64,000 bases of DNA from Mycobacterium simulans (GCF_900232995.1 NZ_OCVX01000003.1:2809494-2873493), one strand, 5' to 3'; shown: positions 49,967-63,032, counted from the stretch's first letter. The notes: generated from the letters alone by a model not told the origin. Translations and numbers: made by a program.

Positions 49967-51118
49967 CTATTTCGGAGTCGGGTCGAGCCCGAGTGACATG
50001 CCGGCCAGCTCGCGCCGCCGCGAGGACAGGCTGTCGGCGATGTTGAGCAGTTCTTTGCCCACCGCCGAGTCGGGCGCGGTCAACACCAGGGGTGTGCCCG
50101 AATCACCGGCGGACACCAATGCGGGATCCAACGGGATCTGACCCAGTAGCGGTACGTCGGCTCCGACCGCACGCGACAGTCGCTCGGCGACCTGCTGACC
50201 GCCGCCTTCGCCGAATACCTGCATTGTCGTACCGTCCGGCAACATCAGCCCAGACATGTTTTCCACCACGCCCACGATGCGCTGGCGGGTCTGCAGTGCG
50301 ATGCTGCCGGCACGTTCGGCGACCTCGGCGGCGGCCAGCTGTGGCGTGGTCACCACCAGGATCTCGGCGTTGGGGATCAGTTGAGCCACCGAGATGGCGA
50401 TGTCGCCGGTGCCGGGTGGCAGGTCGAGCAGCAGCACATCCAGATCGCCCCAATAGACGTCGGCCAAAAACTGTTGTAGTGCCCGGTGCAGCATCGGGCC
50501 GCGCCAGACCACCGGCGTGTTGCCCTGGGTGAACTGGGCGATCGAAATGACCTTCACCTCGTGGGCGATGGGCGGCAGGATCATCGACTCAACCTGGGTG
50601 GGGCGGTCAGTGGTGCCCATCATCCGGGGGATGGAGTGGCCATGAATATCGGCATCCAGCACGCCGACGGACAGGCCGCGGGCGGCCATCGCCGCGGCCA
50701 GATTGACCGTGACGGTGGATTTGCCGACTCCGCCCTTGCCGGAAGCGACCGCATAGACCCGGGTCAGAGAGCTGGGCTGGGCGAAGGGGATCACCGGCTC
50801 ACGTGCATCACCGCGCAACTGCTTGCGCAGCTCGGCGCGCTGTTCGTCGTTCATCACGTCCAGGCTGACCGTTACGGCTCCGGTGCCGGGGACGTCGGTG
50901 ACCGCGTTGGTGACGCGTTCGCTGATTTCGGACTTCTTGGGGCAGCCGGCGATGGTCAGATAGATCTCGACGTGCACGGCGCCGCCGTGGCCGATGTCGA
51001 TGCTTTTGACCATCCCGAGCTCGGTGATGGGGCGCCGGAGTTCGGGGTCGATCACTTTCGACAGTGCCGTGCGGATAGCGCCGGTCAGATCGGCGGCATC
51101 ATGTTGTGTTCCGGACAT
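49967..51118 (-). CDS. mrp: Iron-sulfur cluster carrier ATPase Mrp/ApbC
   Basis: A 383-residue protein. An N-terminal MIP18/DUF59 domain (DPELRRPITELGMVKSI) is followed by a ParA-like P-loop: deviant Walker A ASGKGGVGKSTVTVN (about residue 126), VGVLDADIHGHSIPRM, and DVLLLDLPPGTGDIAISVAQ. In place of the usual CxxC the NMSGLMLPDG segment lacks cysteines, a feature of many actinobacterial forms. It is thought to carry or assemble Fe-S clusters. ATG 51118 (MSGTQHDAADLTGAIRTALS) fits Rv1229c; the upstream frame is a shadow of the Pro-rich gene. Confidence 0.92.
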   Translation of the reverse strand: MSGTQHDAADLTGAIRTALSKVIDPELRRPITELGMVKSIDIGHGGAVHVEIYLTIAGCPKKSEISERVTNAVTDVPGTGAVTVSLDVMNDEQRAELRKQLRGDAREPVIPFAQPSSLTRVYAVASGKGGVGKSTVTVNLAAAMAARGLSVGVLDADIHGHSIPRMMGTTDRPTQVESMILPPIAHEVKVISIAQFTQGNTPVVWRGPMLHRALQQFLADVYWGDLDVLLLDLPPGTGDIAISVAQLIPNAEILVVTTPQLAAAEVAERAGSIALQTRQRIVGVVENMSGLMLPDGTTMQVFGEGGGQQVAERLSRAVGADVPLLGQIPLDPALVSAGDSGTPLVLTAPDSAVGKELLNIADSLSSRRRELAGMSLGLDPTPK

Positions 51119-51149
51119 CACCGCCGAGTGTAGGCGGCCCGCGGGCCGC

Positions 51150-52490
51150 TCAGCTGACCGGCGCGAGTGCCGGCTCGCCGGGTGCCGGAGGGCTGGGCGT
51201 CGGCGGCTGCGGCGGGCCGGCTGGCGGCACCGGCGGCACTCCCGCGGGCGGTGCCGGCGGCACTCCTGCCGGCGGCACCCCGGCGGGCGGCACTCCTGCC
51301 GGCGGTGCAATCACGATGCCACCAGCCGGCATCGGGCCGACTCCGGGTGGGGGCGCGTCAGGCAGGTTCTGCGAGGTAATGCAGATCAGGGTGCATCCGG
51401 GCTGCGGCGCGACTGGCGCAGGGGTGGGTGGTTGCTGCAGCCAGGGCCACATGGGTGGCATCGGAGGCATGGGATATTGCGGGAGGGGCCGAGGCGGACC
51501 GAAGTCGATCAGCGGCATGTGTTGCCCCAGCGGGTCGTTGACCCCGAGGCCGTTTTGGTTCAGCGGCAAGTCGGGCCCGAGTCCCTCGGGATGCTCGAGG
51601 TGTGCGTCGCCGATCGGCGGCGGCGGTCCGGTGATTGGTGGGAGGTCGACCGGGACCACGCCGGTCGCGTACGCCGCGGCCCAGCCCAGCACATTCTGGG
51701 CGTAGGGCATCGAGTTGTTGTAACGCAGGATCGCGGCCATGACCTGGCCCGGGTCCCGCAGGTTCAGCCCGCCGCTGCACAAGTACCGGGCGGCTGCCAG
51801 CGTCGAGTCGAATATGTTCTGTGGGTCGGGCACGCCATCGCCGTCGCCGTCGACCGCGTATCGCGCCCAAGTGCCGGGCAGGAACTGCATGGGCCCCATC
51901 GCGCGGGCGTAGGTGACGCGATTGCCGACGTTGCTCTGAATGATGATCTCGTTGCCGGGCAATGTCCCGTCCAGCGCCGGTCCGTAGATCGGGTTGACAG
52001 CGGTGCCGTGTGCATCAACGGCGCCGCCGTTTGCGTGCATCGACTCGATACGCCCGATGCCCGCCAGTAGGTTCCAGCTGATGCCGCAGCCCGGAGCGGC
52101 TGCTGCCATCTTCTGTTCGGCATTCCGATACGCAGACAGCGCCATGATCGGAATGCCCAGCGCACCAGGTGAATTCACGATCATCGGCGGTGGCGGGGCC
52201 GATGTGGTAGCGGCGGCGACGTGGAAGCTGGTTGGTGGACGCTCGACGGAGATGACGACCGGGCCGGACAGGTCAGTGTGCGGGGAGGGGGCGACCGCGG
52301 CTACCGGGGTGATTGCGGTGCGCAACGGCGGGGTCTTGCCGCGGAATGAGGGAGCCGCGCCGCCGACCGCTCCGGCGAACACTAAAGGGGTGATCACCGC
52401 TACACCGAATGCCGGCTGCGCCAGGCGAATTGCCCGCCGCCGCACCGCAGCGACGGCCGGGTGGGCACCCCAGCGTCCGCCTATGCGCAC
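51150..52490 (-). CDS. Membrane-anchored lytic transglycosylase with Pro-rich repeat tail (Rv1230c homologue)
   Basis: A 446-residue protein. An N-terminal hydrophobic anchor (PAFGVAVITPLVFAGAVGG) and a linker lead to an SLT/MltB-like domain (GISWNLLAGIGRIESMHANG with the catalytic Glu, then YARAMGPMQFLPGTWARYAV and DPQNIFDSTLAAARYLCSGG). The last ~150 residues are Pro-rich and end in PPAGV repeats. It would cut peptidoglycan glycan strands. The repeat tail, encoded around 51170-51310, is likely to differ in length between strains. Confidence 0.88.
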   Translation of the reverse strand: MRIGGRWGAHPAVAAVRRRAIRLAQPAFGVAVITPLVFAGAVGGAAPSFRGKTPPLRTAITPVAAVAPSPHTDLSGPVVISVERPPTSFHVAAATTSAPPPPMIVNSPGALGIPIMALSAYRNAEQKMAAAAPGCGISWNLLAGIGRIESMHANGGAVDAHGTAVNPIYGPALDGTLPGNEIIIQSNVGNRVTYARAMGPMQFLPGTWARYAVDGDGDGVPDPQNIFDSTLAAARYLCSGGLNLRDPGQVMAAILRYNNSMPYAQNVLGWAAAYATGVVPVDLPPITGPPPPIGDAHLEHPEGLGPDLPLNQNGLGVNDPLGQHMPLIDFGPPRPLPQYPMPPMPPMWPWLQQPPTPAPVAPQPGCTLICITSQNLPDAPPPGVGPMPAGGIVIAPPAGVPPAGVPPAGVPPAPPAGVPPVPPAGPPQPPTPSPPAPGEPALAPVS

Positions 52491-52604
52491 TCGACCGTCC
52501 TCAGTATGTGAGCTGTCCGGAAACTGACCTTTTTCTTAGCTTCGTGAACTAGATCACCATACATAACTCTTGTTACAGGAGTTGCGCAATGGCGGAGTTG
52601 GTTC

Positions 52605-53159
52605 TCACCTGGATTTCTTAGCACGCCGCTCCGCGCCGTCAGTCAGCCGGATCCGCCCGGCTTCGGGCGCTTTTGTTTGGGAAGCCGGCTGCAGCTCGGC
52701 TAGCAGGTTGCGCAGGCCCTCCAATTCGTGGCGCAGGTAGTCACGCGTGGCGACCTCGCCGATGGCCAGCCGCAGCGCGGCCAGCTCGCGGGCCAAGTAC
52801 TCGGTGTCGGCCTTGGTCTGCGCGGCCCGCCGACGATCCTCCTCCAACGCAACGCGATCGCGGTTTTCCTGGCGGTTTTGCGCGAGCAGAATCAGCGGGG
52901 CGGCATAGGAGGCCTGTGTGGAGAAAGCCAGGTTGAGCAGGATGAATGGGTAGGGGTCCCAGCGCAGGCGGACTGCGAACACGTTCAGCACGATCCACGT
53001 CAAGACGAAGAGCGTCTGCACCAGCAGGTAACGGCCGGTGCCGAAGAACCGGGCGATGGATTCAGTCGTCTTCCCGACGGCCTCGGGATCGAGCCGCGGC
53101 GCAAACGGGCGCGATGTCCGGGGGGTGTACAGGCCCCGCGTCGTTGAGGACCTGCTCAC
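52605..53159 (-). CDS. DUF1003 membrane protein (Rv1231c homologue)
   Basis: A 184-residue protein. FGTGRYLLVQTLFVLTWIVL and PYPFILLNLAFSTQASYAAP form the two membrane helices of DUF1003. NRQENRDRVALEEDRR begins a long charged coiled coil. It overlaps the magnesium-transporter gene by 4 bp (GTGA), and the two are conserved neighbours (Rv1231c-Rv1232c), which suggests they work together, but the function of DUF1003 is unknown. Confidence 0.87.
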   Translation of the reverse strand: MSRSSTTRGLYTPRTSRPFAPRLDPEAVGKTTESIARFFGTGRYLLVQTLFVLTWIVLNVFAVRLRWDPYPFILLNLAFSTQASYAAPLILLAQNRQENRDRVALEEDRRRAAQTKADTEYLARELAALRLAIGEVATRDYLRHELEGLRNLLAELQPASQTKAPEAGRIRLTDGAERRAKKSR

Positions 53160-54463
53160 AGCAATCCTCCTGATCTCGCGGGTCTGCCGGCGGGGTCCAG
53201 CTTCTGCACGTCCACGCGCCAGTCATGGGGTAGCAGGTGATCGAGCAGGTCGTCCACGGTCACCGCTCCTAACAGGTGGTTTTCGTCGTCGACCACCGGC
53301 CCGCACACCAGGTTGTAGGCGGCGAAGTAGCGGGTGGCGGCACCCAGCGGGGTCTCCGGGTTCAGGGTAAGCAGGTCGGTGTCGACGAGTCCGCCAACCA
53401 GCTCGGCGGGTGGCTCGCGCAACAGTCGCTGCAGCGGCACGCAGCCCAGGTAGTGCCCGGTGGGAGTGTCGGTGGGCGGACGTGCCACGAACACCATCGA
53501 TGACAGTGCGGGCGTCAGGTCGGGATCGCGTACCCGGGCGAGCGCCTCGGCAACCGATGTGTCCGGGGTCAGCACCACCGGTTCGGAGGTCATCAATCCG
53601 CCCGCGGTGTCGGGGGAGTGCTTCAGCAGTCGTCGCACCGGATCGGAATCGTCGGGATCCATCTGGGTCAGCAGCATCTCCGCGTCGGTCGGATTCAGCA
53701 CGCCCAGCAGGTCGGCGGCGTCATCGGGATCCATCTCCTCCAGCACATCCGCCGCCCGTTCGGTGCCCAGTTGTGACAGCACCTCGGCCTGGTCCGCCTC
53801 GGGCAACTCTTGCAGAATGTCGGCCAGCCGTTCGTCGTCGAGCGCCTTGTAAACCTCGTAGCGGCGCTTGCTCGGAAGTCCGCGGATGGCGTCGGCTACG
53901 TCGACCGCCCGCCGCCCCTCGAACTGGTCCAGCAGCCGCGCGACTTCCTGACCCGGCATTGCCAAGGCGGATGGCGTCAACCCGTGCACGTTTTGCCAAT
54001 CGACGATGTGCACCGGACCACGCCGCCCCAGCCGTCGGTAGGTGCGGACGGCGACCCGGGTCACCACCCAGTCGCGTGTTCTTGTTTGTTCGACGCCGAG
54101 GTCGGTGATCACGACATCGGCGCCGGCGAGTTCGGGCAGGTCCGGATCGGTGACCTTCACGGGAGTGTCGAGAACCTGCCCCATCGCCAGCACCTCGCCC
54201 GGGCGCTGCTCGAAGTGACGCAATGACACGTTGCCGGTGTTGAGTGTCACCGCTTTGGGCTCGATCGCGGCTACGCGCAGGATCGGTATGAAGATGCTGC
54301 GGCGGGTCGCCAAATCGACGACCAGTCCCAGGACGCGCGGTTGTTGGCGGACGATGCTGATGCTGATGACGACGTCACGGACACGCCCGAAGGATTCGCC
54401 CAGTGGCCCCAGCACCATCATCCGCGAGAGCCGCGCCAAATAGACCCGGTTGACCGATCCCAT
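53156..54463 (-). CDS. MgtE N-terminal/CBS domain protein (Rv1232c homologue)
   Basis: A 435-residue soluble protein: an N-terminal PRC-barrel-like region (~130 residues), the MgtE intracellular N domain (DERLADILQELPEADQAEVL, EEMDPDDAADLLGVLNPTDA) and two CBS domains. The membrane transport part of MgtE is absent. It therefore resembles a stand-alone magnesium-sensing regulator module. It is co-transcribed with the DUF1003 gene. Start at 54463 gives MGSVNRVYLARLSRMMVLGP. Confidence 0.85.
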   Translation of the reverse strand: MGSVNRVYLARLSRMMVLGPLGESFGRVRDVVISISIVRQQPRVLGLVVDLATRRSIFIPILRVAAIEPKAVTLNTGNVSLRHFEQRPGEVLAMGQVLDTPVKVTDPDLPELAGADVVITDLGVEQTRTRDWVVTRVAVRTYRRLGRRGPVHIVDWQNVHGLTPSALAMPGQEVARLLDQFEGRRAVDVADAIRGLPSKRRYEVYKALDDERLADILQELPEADQAEVLSQLGTERAADVLEEMDPDDAADLLGVLNPTDAEMLLTQMDPDDSDPVRRLLKHSPDTAGGLMTSEPVVLTPDTSVAEALARVRDPDLTPALSSMVFVARPPTDTPTGHYLGCVPLQRLLREPPAELVGGLVDTDLLTLNPETPLGAATRYFAAYNLVCGPVVDDENHLLGAVTVDDLLDHLLPHDWRVDVQKLDPAGRPARSGGLL

Positions 54464-54524
54464 GGTTGAGAGCGTAGGCAGTCGTGAGCGGGCTGGCAGC
54501 CGGCGCAGGGTCCTGCGGGCTTCG

Positions 54525-55073
54525 CTAAAGGGTGAATAACGCGATGATCAGAAAGACCAGCAGGGTCGCGACGCTGATCACGATGCCGGCCACGGCCAGG
54601 CCGTAGCCCTCTTCCCGAGTCTGCTTGACCTGGTTGAGCGCGACCGCGCCGAGCACGATGGCCACGATCGAGGCGATGCCACAACTGAGCACACCGACGA
54701 TGGACGTGACCAGCGATGCGATCGCCAGGGCGTTGGTCCCGGTCTGCATGGTCCCGTAGCCGCCCAGGTAGTCCGGGTAATACCCGCCCGGATACGAGGG
54801 TCCAAAGCCGGGCGGACCTGGTGGACCAGGTGGAAAACCGCCGTACGGCGGCGGCATCGGAGGGTATTGCGCCCCGTATTGCGGCCCGCCGTATGACGGC
54901 TGGTAGCCGGGCGGGGGATAGCCGGCCGCAGGGTCGACGGGATAGCTAGGTGGATAGCCGGGTGGTTGATACGCCGGGGGCGGGTAGGGCTGCTCACCGG
55001 CCGGAGAGGCCCAAGCCGCGCCCTCTGGTGCACCGTGCGCACTCTCGTCGTAGGAGCCGCCGGGAGCTGTCAT
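54525..55073 (-). CDS. Pro/Tyr/Gly-rich DUF4190-type membrane protein (Rv1233c homologue)
   Basis: A ~182-residue protein. The first ~110 residues are low-complexity PPGY/PPxY repeats with many Pro, Gly and Tyr. Two hydrophobic segments follow: ALAIASLVTSIVGVLSCGIA and the ending VISVATLLVFLIIALFTL, as in DUF4190. Such proteins are small membrane proteins of unknown role. The ATG 55073 start (MTAPGGSYDESAHGAPEG) is preferred to the TTG at 55082. It is divergent from the Rv1234 homologue. Confidence 0.83.
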   Translation of the reverse strand: MTAPGGSYDESAHGAPEGAAWASPAGEQPYPPPAYQPPGYPPSYPVDPAAGYPPPGYQPSYGGPQYGAQYPPMPPPYGGFPPGPPGPPGFGPSYPGGYYPDYLGGYGTMQTGTNALAIASLVTSIVGVLSCGIASIVAIVLGAVALNQVKQTREEGYGLAVAGIVISVATLLVFLIIALFTL

Positions 55074-55254
55074 GGAGTTCAACCTAACCTATGCGCCGAT
55101 GGCGGGGTGGCCGTGAAACTCCGCAAAAACAACGCCCGGGCCAGGGGATATCCGCGAGATAACGGCTGCTCGCCGGCGTCGTGGACGGTGTGCGGAGGTA
55201 CCGCACCTTGCCTGGACATGAAACGATGGCTGAGGCAGAGGAGAATAAAGACCG

Positions 55255-58111
<2,857 letters not shown>

Positions 58112-58122
<11 letters not shown>

Positions 58123-58951
58123 GTCTATGGGCGCGCGGCGCGCCGCATTTTGGGCCGTCGTCGACACTTTAGTGGTGGTATACGCGTTGCTTCCGGTGCT
58201 GTGGATTTTCAGCCTGTCGCTCAAACCGACGTCAATGGTCAAGGACGGCAAGCTGATTCCGTCGTCGGTGACTTTCGACAACTACCGTGGCATCTTCCGG
58301 GGTGACTTCTTTAGCTCGGCTCTGGTCAACTCCATCGGAATCGGATTGATCACCACGGTGATTGCGGTCCTGCTCGGCGCGATGGCCGCGTATGCCATTG
58401 CCCGGCTGGACTTCCCGGGCAAGCGGCTGCTGATCGGTGTCACCTTGCTGATCACCATGTTCCCGGCGATCTCGTTGGTGACGCCGTTGTTCAACATCGA
58501 ACGCGCCGTCGGCCTGTTCGACACCTGGCCGGGGTTGATCCTGCCGTACATCACCTTCGCGTTGCCGCTTGCCATCTACACGCTGTCGGCGTTCTTCCGG
58601 GAGATCCCGTGGGATCTGGAAAAGGCGGCCAAGATGGATGGCGCCACGCCGGGCCAGGCTTTCCGCAAAGTGATTGCGCCGCTGGCGGCTCCGGGATTGG
58701 TGACGGCGGCGATCCTGGTGTTCATCTTCGCGTGGAACGACCTGCTGCTCGCACTGTCGTTGACGGCCACCAAGGCGGCGATCACCGCGCCGGTGGCGAT
58801 CGCCAACTTCACCGGCAGTTCGCAGTTCGAGGAGCCAACCGGATCGATCGCTGCCGGCGCTATCGTGATCACGGTCCCGATCATTGTCTTTGTTCTGATT
58901 TTCCAACGACGGATTGTCGCCGGGCTGACCTCTGGCGCTGTGAAGGGATAG
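58112..58951 (+). CDS. sugB: Trehalose ABC transporter permease SugB
   Basis: A 279-residue permease with six helices and the EAA motif [20 protein letters not shown] (about residue 170). ATG 58112 ([16 protein letters not shown]) overlaps sugA by 11 bp; M. tuberculosis SugB starts at the internal MGARR. Sequence from residue ~110 on is almost the same as the M. tuberculosis protein. Confidence 0.92.
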
Positions 58952-58955
58952 CGCG

Positions 58956-60134
58956 ATGGCCGAGATTGTGCTGGAGCATGTCAACAAGAGTTACCCCGAC
59001 GGTCACACCGCGGTGCGCGACCTCAACATCACCATTGCCGACGGCGAATTCCTGATCCTGGTAGGGCCTTCTGGCTGCGGCAAAACCACGACGCTGAATA
59101 TGATTGCCGGACTTGAGGATATCTCGTCGGGCGAGTTGCGCATCGGCGGCGAGCGGGTGAACGAGAAGGCGCCCAAGGACCGCGACATCGCCATGGTGTT
59201 TCAGTCGTACGCGCTTTACCCGCATATGACCGTGCGGCAGAATATCGCGTTTCCGCTGACCCTGGCGAAGATGAGGAAGGCGGAAATCGCGCAGAAGGTC
59301 GAGGAAACTGCCAAAATCCTTGACCTGACCGGGCTTCTGGATCGTAAGCCATCCCAACTGTCGGGTGGACAGCGACAGCGGGTCGCGATGGGCCGCGCAA
59401 TTGTGCGCCATCCCAAGGCGTTTCTGATGGACGAGCCGTTGTCCAATCTGGACGCGAAACTGCGGGTGCAGATGCGCGGTGAGATTGCCCGGCTGCAAAA
59501 GAGGCTGGGCACTACCACCGTCTATGTCACCCATGATCAGACCGAGGCAATGACGTTGGGCGACCGAGTGGTGGTGATGCACGGCGGCGTCGCACAGCAG
59601 ATCGGCACTCCCACTGAGCTTTACGAACGTCCCGCCAATCTGTTTGTCGCGGGGTTCATTGGCTCTCCGGCGATGAATTTCTTTCCCGCCACGTTGACGT
59701 CGATCGGGCTGACACTGCCCTTCGGTGAGGTGACCCTGGCGCCGGAGGTTCAGGAGGCGATCGCGCAGCATCCGAAACCACAGAATGTGATCGTCGGGGT
59801 CCGGCCCGAGCACATCGCCGATGCCGCGTTGATCGACGGCTACCAACGCATCAAAGCGCTGACCTTCGAGGTCAAGGTGGATTTTGTCGAATCGTTGGGC
59901 TCGGACAAGTACGCGTACTTCACTACGTCGGGTCCGGCTGTGCACGCCACCCAGTTGGACGAGCTGGAGGCCGAGGGGGAGCCGCACGAAAACCAGTTCG
60001 TGGCAAGGGTTCCCAACGAGTCGAAGGCGGCTATCGGTCAGTCGATAGAGTTGGCCGTCGACACTAGCAAGCTGGCGGTATTCGATGCCGAGTCCGGTGC
60101 CAACCTGACCATCGGAGTTCCTGCAGCGCAGTGA
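58956..60134 (+). CDS. sugC: Trehalose ABC transporter ATPase SugC
   Basis: A 392-residue MalK-type ATPase: Walker [19 protein letters not shown]-loop [13 protein letters not shown], signature [16 protein letters not shown], Walker [15 protein letters not shown] and H-switch VTHDQTEA, then a C-terminal OB-fold regulatory domain of ~150 residues. It powers trehalose import with LpqY-SugAB. It is followed, with a 4-bp overlap, by a SUFU-domain gene. Confidence 0.94.
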   Translation: MAEIVLEHVNKSYPDGHTAVRDLNITIADGEFLILVGPSGCGKTTTLNMIAGLEDISSGELRIGGERVNEKAPKDRDIAMVFQSYALYPHMTVRQNIAFPLTLAKMRKAEIAQKVEETAKILDLTGLLDRKPSQLSGGQRQRVAMGRAIVRHPKAFLMDEPLSNLDAKLRVQMRGEIARLQKRLGTTTVYVTHDQTEAMTLGDRVVVMHGGVAQQIGTPTELYERPANLFVAGFIGSPAMNFFPATLTSIGLTLPFGEVTLAPEVQEAIAQHPKPQNVIVGVRPEHIADAALIDGYQRIKALTFEVKVDFVESLGSDKYAYFTTSGPAVHATQLDELEAEGEPHENQFVARVPNESKAAIGQSIELAVDTSKLAVFDAESGANLTIGVPAAQ

Positions 60135-60661
60135 CCCGGATTCTTGACCAAGTACGGGCACACCTGCGCGGGCATTTCGGGACCGAGCCCGATGCCGCGA
60201 GTGTGACATTTCTGGGTACCGAACCCATTGAGGTGCTCCGGTTTCGTTCCGGGACGGACGGACCGGACGGGCCAGAAGGGCTGGTGCATTACGTGTCGCT
60301 TGGCTGCTCACGCCATCCCATGGTCGATCCAACCGAGATCGTCGCCGATCCGCAACGTGGCCCGCGGGCCGAACTTGTGCTGAGCCTGCGCAATCCCGGG
60401 CCGGCCACCGGGCTGGCGCGCAGCCTGGCGATAGTGGCGGCGACGCCTGCGGTCGACGGTGTGGTGCTAACAGCCGATGCACTGATCGACCTCGGGGAAC
60501 CACTGTGGCAACAAGTGCCGTTTACCGCGGTGTTGTTGGGCCGCAGTGACATTCCGGATTTGCCGCTGCAGCCGCCGCGCGACGCGGTGCGATTCTTGTC
60601 GGCGACGCCGATCACCGCGACCGAGGCAGCCCGGATCCGGCTCAAGCGCGCCGGCACGTAG
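60131..60661 (+). CDS. Suppressor-of-fused (SUFU) domain protein at the end of the trehalose operon
   Basis: A 176-residue soluble protein: [55 protein letters not shown] and [20 protein letters not shown] follow the pattern of bacterial SUFU-domain proteins (a middle Ser-x-Gly turn, then ELVLSL). GTG 60131 overlaps the sugC stop (GTGA), so it would be translated with the transporter. I do not recall an annotated gene at this place in M. tuberculosis. The role is unknown; in bacteria such proteins are often immunity or accessory proteins. Confidence 0.7.
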   Translation: MTRILDQVRAHLRGHFGTEPDAASVTFLGTEPIEVLRFRSGTDGPDGPEGLVHYVSLGCSRHPMVDPTEIVADPQRGPRAELVLSLRNPGPATGLARSLAIVAATPAVDGVVLTADALIDLGEPLWQQVPFTAVLLGRSDIPDLPLQPPRDAVRFLSATPITATEAARIRLKRAGT

Positions 60662-60665
60662 TAGC

Positions 60666-60727
60666 CGCGAGCAGACGCTAAATCGCCCTGGACCGAGCGT
60701 TCCAGGGCGATTTAGCGTCTGCTCGCG
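60666..60727. repeat. Dispersed palindromic element, copy 3 (perfect)
   Basis: Perfect 27-bp arms (60666-60692, 60701-60727) with loop CCGAGCGT, the same loop as the copy at 45500. Outer sequence CGCGAGCAGACGCTAAATCG. It fills the gap between the convergent SUFU and corA genes, where it may end transcription in both directions. Confidence 0.93.
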
Positions 60728-60729
60728 CG

Positions 60730-61902
60730 TTAGAGCCAGCCGCGTTTTCGGAAGTTGCGGTAGAGGAACAGGCAGACAACGATCATTGCGCCGATCACCG
60801 TCGGGTAGCCCCACCTTGAGTCCAGCTCGGGCATGAAGTGGAAGTTCATGCCGTAGATCCCAGCGACCATGGTGGGCACCGCGACGATACCGGCCCAGGC
60901 CGATATCTTGCGCATGTCCATGTTCTGTTGCATGCCGACACGCGCCAGCGCCGCCTGTACCAGCGAGTTGAGCATGTCGTCATAGGCGACAATCTGATCC
61001 GCGGCCTCGGTCTGGTGGTCGGCGACGTCGCGTAGATACCGCCGTACTTCTTTCGAGATCAGGTCCTTGTTTTCGGTCTGCATTCGCGCGAACGCACCCG
61101 ACAGCGGGGCCACACACCGGCGCAGCTCGACAACCTCGCGCTTGAGCAGGTAGATCGGTTCGACGTCAATCTTGCGGCCAGGCGCGAAAGCCACCTCCTC
61201 GATGCTGTCGATATCGTCCTCCATCAAGGTGGTCACCGCGAGGTAGTGGTCCACCACGTAGTCGGAGATGGCGTGCAGCACCGCGTATGGACCTAGCCGC
61301 AGGTGGTCCGGGTCGGCATCCATCTTGCTGCGCACATCGGAGAGCCCGCCATGCTCGCCATGGCGAACCGTGATCACGAAGTCTTTGCCGACGAAGATCA
61401 TGATCTCGCCGGTTTCGACGATCTGGCGGGCCAGCACCACCGATTCGTGTGGCACATAGTTGACGGTCTTCAGCACAAAAAACAGTGTCTCGTCGTATCG
61501 CTCCAGCTTGGGCCGCTGATGGGCGTGCACGGCGTCCTCGACCGCCAACGGGTGCAGCCCGAAAACGTCCGCCACTTCCTGCATTTGGCGCTCGTCGGGC
61601 TCGTGTAGGCCGATCCATACGAACGAGCCCGGCCCAGGCTGCTCGGTCGCCTCCGGTGCGGGCTGTCCCACTTCGCGGACTTTGGCCAGGGCTTCGGTAT
61701 ATGGGTATTTGCCGGGCAATCGGTGACCGTCGACATAGACCCCGCAATCGACCAAGGCCTCGGCGCGGCCGGCGACGGGGTGCTGGTGGGGTTGGTGAAC
61801 CCGGGGCCGCGCGATCGGCCTAAGAGCTTCGGGCAATGCGTCGAATCCTGGAAACACATCTACCTCCGATCGCACCGCAGGTCTGGCTGGGCGGTCGTCC
61901 AT
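60730..61902 (-). CDS. corA: Magnesium/cobalt transporter CorA
   Basis: A 390-residue CorA: a cytoplasmic N-terminal domain, long stalk helices (ISKEVRRYLRDVADHQTEAA), then two C-terminal membrane helices joined by the selectivity motif GIYGMNFHF (GMN) and the positively charged tail FRKRGWL. It imports Mg2+ as a pentamer. It corresponds to Rv1239c. A start at GTG 61857 (VFPGFDALPEALRP) resembles the M. tuberculosis N-terminus more closely; ATG 61902 adds 15 residues. Confidence 0.92.
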   Translation of the reverse strand: MDDRPARPAVRSEVDVFPGFDALPEALRPIARPRVHQPHQHPVAGRAEALVDCGVYVDGHRLPGKYPYTEALAKVREVGQPAPEATEQPGPGSFVWIGLHEPDERQMQEVADVFGLHPLAVEDAVHAHQRPKLERYDETLFFVLKTVNYVPHESVVLARQIVETGEIMIFVGKDFVITVRHGEHGGLSDVRSKMDADPDHLRLGPYAVLHAISDYVVDHYLAVTTLMEDDIDSIEEVAFAPGRKIDVEPIYLLKREVVELRRCVAPLSGAFARMQTENKDLISKEVRRYLRDVADHQTEAADQIVAYDDMLNSLVQAALARVGMQQNMDMRKISAWAGIVAVPTMVAGIYGMNFHFMPELDSRWGYPTVIGAMIVVCLFLYRNFRKRGWL

Positions 61903-62042
61903 GGTACGCGTCCTCGCCGAACGGTGGGGGGCGGAGCGTGGCCGTCAGCAGCGGTGCGTAATGGACCGGCGATTTCGGCGCGGCCGAGGTGCGCTAGTTT
62001 CGACCGGAAACCAATCCAGGATCCATAAGGAGCAGAACCGAC

Positions 62043-63032
62043 GTGAGCGCAAGTCCACTCAAGGTCGCCGTCACCGGTGCCGCCGGCCAGATCGGCTACA
62101 GCCTGTTGTTCCGTCTGGCCAGCGGCTCGCTGCTGGGCCCTGACCGCCCGATCGAGCTCCGACTCCTCGAGATCGAGCCCGCGCTCAAGGCGCTTGAGGG
62201 TGTCGTGATGGAACTCGACGACTGCGCGTTCCCGCTGCTGTCCGGCGTGGAAATCGGCGCGGATCCCAACAAGATCTTCGACGGCGTGAACCTGGCGCTG
62301 TTGGTCGGCGCCCGTCCGCGCACCAAAGGTATGGAGCGCGGCGACCTGCTCGAGGCCAACGGCGCGATCTTCACCGCTCAGGGCAAGGCACTCAACTCCG
62401 TCGCCGCTGACGACGTCCGCGTCGGCGTGACCGGCAACCCGGCCAACACCAACGCGTTGATCGCGATGACCAACGCCCCCGACATTCCGAAGGAGCGGTT
62501 CACCGCGCTCACGCGCCTGGACCACAACCGCGCGATCTCACAGCTGGCCACCAAAACCGGCGCCGCGGTCACCGACATCAAGAAGATGACGATCTGGGGC
62601 AACCACTCGGCGACCCAGTACCCCGACCTGTTCCACGCGGAGGTCGGCGGCAAGAACGCCGCCGGGGTCGTGGGCGACCAGTCCTGGATCGAGGATTACT
62701 TCATCCCGACCGTCGCCAAGCGCGGCGCGGCGATCATCGAAGCGCGCGGCGCATCGTCTGCCGCTTCGGCCGCGTCGGCGACTGTGGATGCGGCCCGCGA
62801 CTGGCTGCTGGGCACCCCCGAAGGCGACTGGGTGTCGATGGCGGTGGTCTCCGACGGCTCGTACGGCGTGCCCGAGGGCCTGATCTCCTCGTTCCCGGTG
62901 ACCACCAAGGACGGCAATTGGTCAATCGTGCAGGGCTTGGAGATTGACGACTTCTCCCGCGGGCGCATCGACGCGTCTACCGGCGAGCTGGCCGACGAGC
63001 GCAAGGCGGTCACTGAGCTGGGCCTGATTTAA
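62043..63032 (+). CDS. mdh: Malate dehydrogenase
   Basis: A 329-residue enzyme, as in M. tuberculosis (Rv1240): [17 protein letters not shown] (NAD loop), [20 protein letters not shown] (substrate loop with the Arg pair), [12 protein letters not shown], and [13 protein letters not shown], then the catalytic His in [12 protein letters not shown]. It converts malate and oxaloacetate with NAD in the citric acid cycle. AAGGAG (62027-62032) precedes GTG 62043. It is divergent from corA. Confidence 0.95.
   Translation: MSASPLKVAVTGAAGQIGYSLLFRLASGSLLGPDRPIELRLLEIEPALKALEGVVMELDDCAFPLLSGVEIGADPNKIFDGVNLALLVGARPRTKGMERGDLLEANGAIFTAQGKALNSVAADDVRVGVTGNPANTNALIAMTNAPDIPKERFTALTRLDHNRAISQLATKTGAAVTDIKKMTIWGNHSATQYPDLFHAEVGGKNAAGVVGDQSWIEDYFIPTVAKRGAAIIEARGASSAASAASATVDAARDWLLGTPEGDWVSMAVVSDGSYGVPEGLISSFPVTTKDGNWSIVQGLEIDDFSRGRIDASTGELADERKAVTELGLI

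Noticed and set aside
58881..60503. 540-residue minus-strand frame opposite sugC
   Set aside because: SugC on the plus strand has every ABC motif; the antisense frame has none.
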